Shown: one piece after another, positions 6,213-7,144 of the stretch
Layout: each line of letters begins with the position of its first letter
Position numbering within the stretch: the stretch's first letter is position 1
NCBI GenBank assembly: GCA_029881615.1
Contig: JAOUMF010000094.1
Coordinates: 1-7,144 of the forward strand
Origin: Alphaproteobacteria bacterium
Lineage (GTDB): Bacteria > Pseudomonadota > Alphaproteobacteria > UBA8366 > JADFVY01
Length of the DNA stretch: 7,144 bases
Reading direction: 5' to 3'
Notes under the pieces: generated by a model
Database searches by the model: none
Told to the model about the DNA's origin: nothing
Seen by the model: the letters and a program-made list of their open reading frames with translations, nothing else
Position numbers and translations under genes: made by a program

Positions 6213-6676
6213 TGAGTGACGATATCTATTCGGGGCTGACCCAGCTTGGCGGCGAGGCGAAACTGCCGGCCTCGCCCGAGGAGGCGGTGCTGGAGCGGGT
6301 GCCCAACCCGCAGAAGGGCGAGCGCTACATCGTGCGTTTCACCGCGCCGGAATTTACCTCGCTCTGCCCGATCACCGGCCAGCCGGATTTCGCTCATCTG
6401 ATGATCGATTACGTGCCCGGCGACTGGCTGGTGGAGAGCAAGTCGCTGAAGCTCTATCTCGGCAGTTTCCGCAATCATGGCGCTTTCCACGAGGATTGCA
6501 CGGTCGCCATCGCCAAGCGGCTGCGCGACCTGCTGGCGCCGCAGTGGATTCGCATCGGCGGCTATTGGTATCCGCGCGGCGGCATTCCCATCGATGTGTT
6601 CTGGCAGTCGGGCCCGCCGCCCGAGGGCGTCTGGATCCCGGAGCAGGGCGTGGCGCCCTATCGCGGCCGGGGGTGA
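6212..6676 (+). CDS. queF: NADPH-dependent 7-cyano-7-deazaguanine reductase QueF (short form)
   Basis: QueF reduces the nitrile of preQ0 to the amine of preQ1 with two NADPH, supplying the substrate of Tgt. At 154 residues it is the short, unimodular YkvM type rather than the two-domain E. coli type. Numbered from this start, C52 in [13 protein letters not shown] is the thioimide-forming nucleophile and D59 the proton donor, seven residues apart as in Bacillus subtilis QueF (C55, D62). ESKSLKLYL (75-83) is the QueF signature motif, and H93-E94 in NHGAFHED match the substrate-binding His/Glu pair. The fold is the tunnelling-fold (GTP cyclohydrolase I-like) family. Two adjacent ATGs exist, at 6209 and 6212. 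I prefer 6212 because AGGAGA (6200-6205) then stands 6 bases away instead of 3; the 6209 start would add one Met and overlap tgt by 4. Confidence 0.96.
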   Translation: MSDDIYSGLTQLGGEAKLPASPEEAVLERVPNPQKGERYIVRFTAPEFTSLCPITGQPDFAHLMIDYVPGDWLVESKSLKLYLGSFRNHGAFHEDCTVAIAKRLRDLLAPQWIRIGGYWYPRGGIPIDVFWQSGPPPEGVWIPEQGVAPYRGRG

Positions 6677-6677
6677 G

Positions 6678-7144
6678 ATGACCGGACCGCGCGATGCCAT
6701 CCGCGCGAAGGCGCTGGAGGTCGGCTTCGACGCGGTCGGCTTTGCGCCCGCCGAACTGGGCGGCGCCGTTTCCGACAATCTGCGCGACTTCATCGCCCGC
6801 GGTTACCATGGCGAGATGGCCTGGATGCCGGAGAAGGCCGACCGTCGCATCGGGCCGACGGCGCTGTGGCCGGAAGCGAAGAGTGTAATAGCACTCGGCA
6901 TGAATTACGCGCCGGCCGAAGACCCGCTGGCGTTGGCCGGCAGCCCGGATCGCGGCGTCATCTCGGTCTATGCCCGTAACCGCGACTATCACGATCTGGT
7001 CAAGAAACGGCTGAAGGCGCTGGGCCGCTGGATCGTCGAGAGCCAGGGTTGCGAGATCAAGGTTTTCGTCGATACCGCGCCGGTAATGGAAAAACCGCTG
7101 GCCGCGCGTGCCGGTCTCGGCTGGCAGGGCAAGCACACCAACCT
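6678..7144 (+). CDS. queG: Epoxyqueuosine reductase QueG, N-terminal part (runs off the right edge)
   Basis: QueG is a cobalamin- and [4Fe-4S]-dependent reductase that removes the epoxide oxygen of epoxyqueuosine in tRNA, the last step of queuosine synthesis. The window holds 155 codons and two further bases. Family signs are AIRAKALEVGFDAVGFAPA near the start (7-25), FIARGYHGEMAWMP (38-51), AKSVIALGMNYAP (67-79), the block SVYARNRDYHDLVKKRLK (96-113) and VDTAPVMEKPLAARAGLGWQ (131-150) followed by GKHTN. D132 corresponds to the catalytic acid aspartate of characterised QueG proteins. The two ferredoxin-like cysteine clusters and the C-terminal HEAT-like repeats would be beyond the edge. It starts one base after the queF stop (TGAG-ATG) with a G-rich stretch, GGGGGTGAG, upstream, so coupling with queF is likely. 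Confidence 0.95.
   Translation, partial: MTGPRDAIRAKALEVGFDAVGFAPAELGGAVSDNLRDFIARGYHGEMAWMPEKADRRIGPTALWPEAKSVIALGMNYAPAEDPLALAGSPDRGVISVYARNRDYHDLVKKRLKALGRWIVESQGCEIKVFVDTAPVMEKPLAARAGLGWQGKHTN

Overview
The window is a gene-dense, GC-rich stretch of bacterial chromosome, most likely from an alphaproteobacterium. The evidence is the gene order rpsF-rpsR-(DUF2232 membrane gene)-rplI-dnaB, a typical alphaproteobacterial arrangement, together with a cysteine-free S4, L9 and S6 carrying long charged tails, and a Tgt closely resembling the Zymomonas mobilis enzyme as I recall it. I cannot name a genus from sequence alone.

Layout. Minus strand, read right to left from about 2880 to 1: rpsF (S6), rpsR (S18, 4-base overlap with rpsF), a polytopic DUF2232 membrane protein, rplI (L9, long Ala/Glu tail), a strong GNRA-loop hairpin, and the first 103 codons of dnaB, which runs off the left edge. 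Positions 2881-3274 form a divergent control region of about 390 bases without a convincing gene. It holds a good sigma70-type promoter for rpsD, a weaker one for rpsF, and structured leaders on both sides. Plus strand, left to right: rpsD (S4) with a UUCG-loop terminator, then queA, tgt, queF and the first 155 codons of queG, which runs off the right edge.

How the genes work together. The left half is a ribosome and replication operon: S6 and S18 bind each other on the 30S platform, L9 is on the 50S subunit, and DnaB is the replicative helicase. The right half encodes the late part of queuosine biosynthesis. QueF reduces preQ0 to preQ1, Tgt exchanges preQ1 for guanine at position 34 of GUN-anticodon tRNAs, QueA adds the epoxycyclopentanediol from S-adenosylmethionine, and QueG reduces epoxyqueuosine to queuosine. 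The four genes overlap or nearly abut, so they are probably co-transcribed and translationally coupled.

I found no mobile element, CRISPR array, tRNA, phage gene or obviously new defence-type system. The observations most worth checking are the mutually exclusive hairpins in the rpsF leader (a candidate S6:S18 autoregulatory site), the hairpin that occupies the dnaB ribosome-binding zone, and the uncharacterised membrane protein inside the ribosomal operon.
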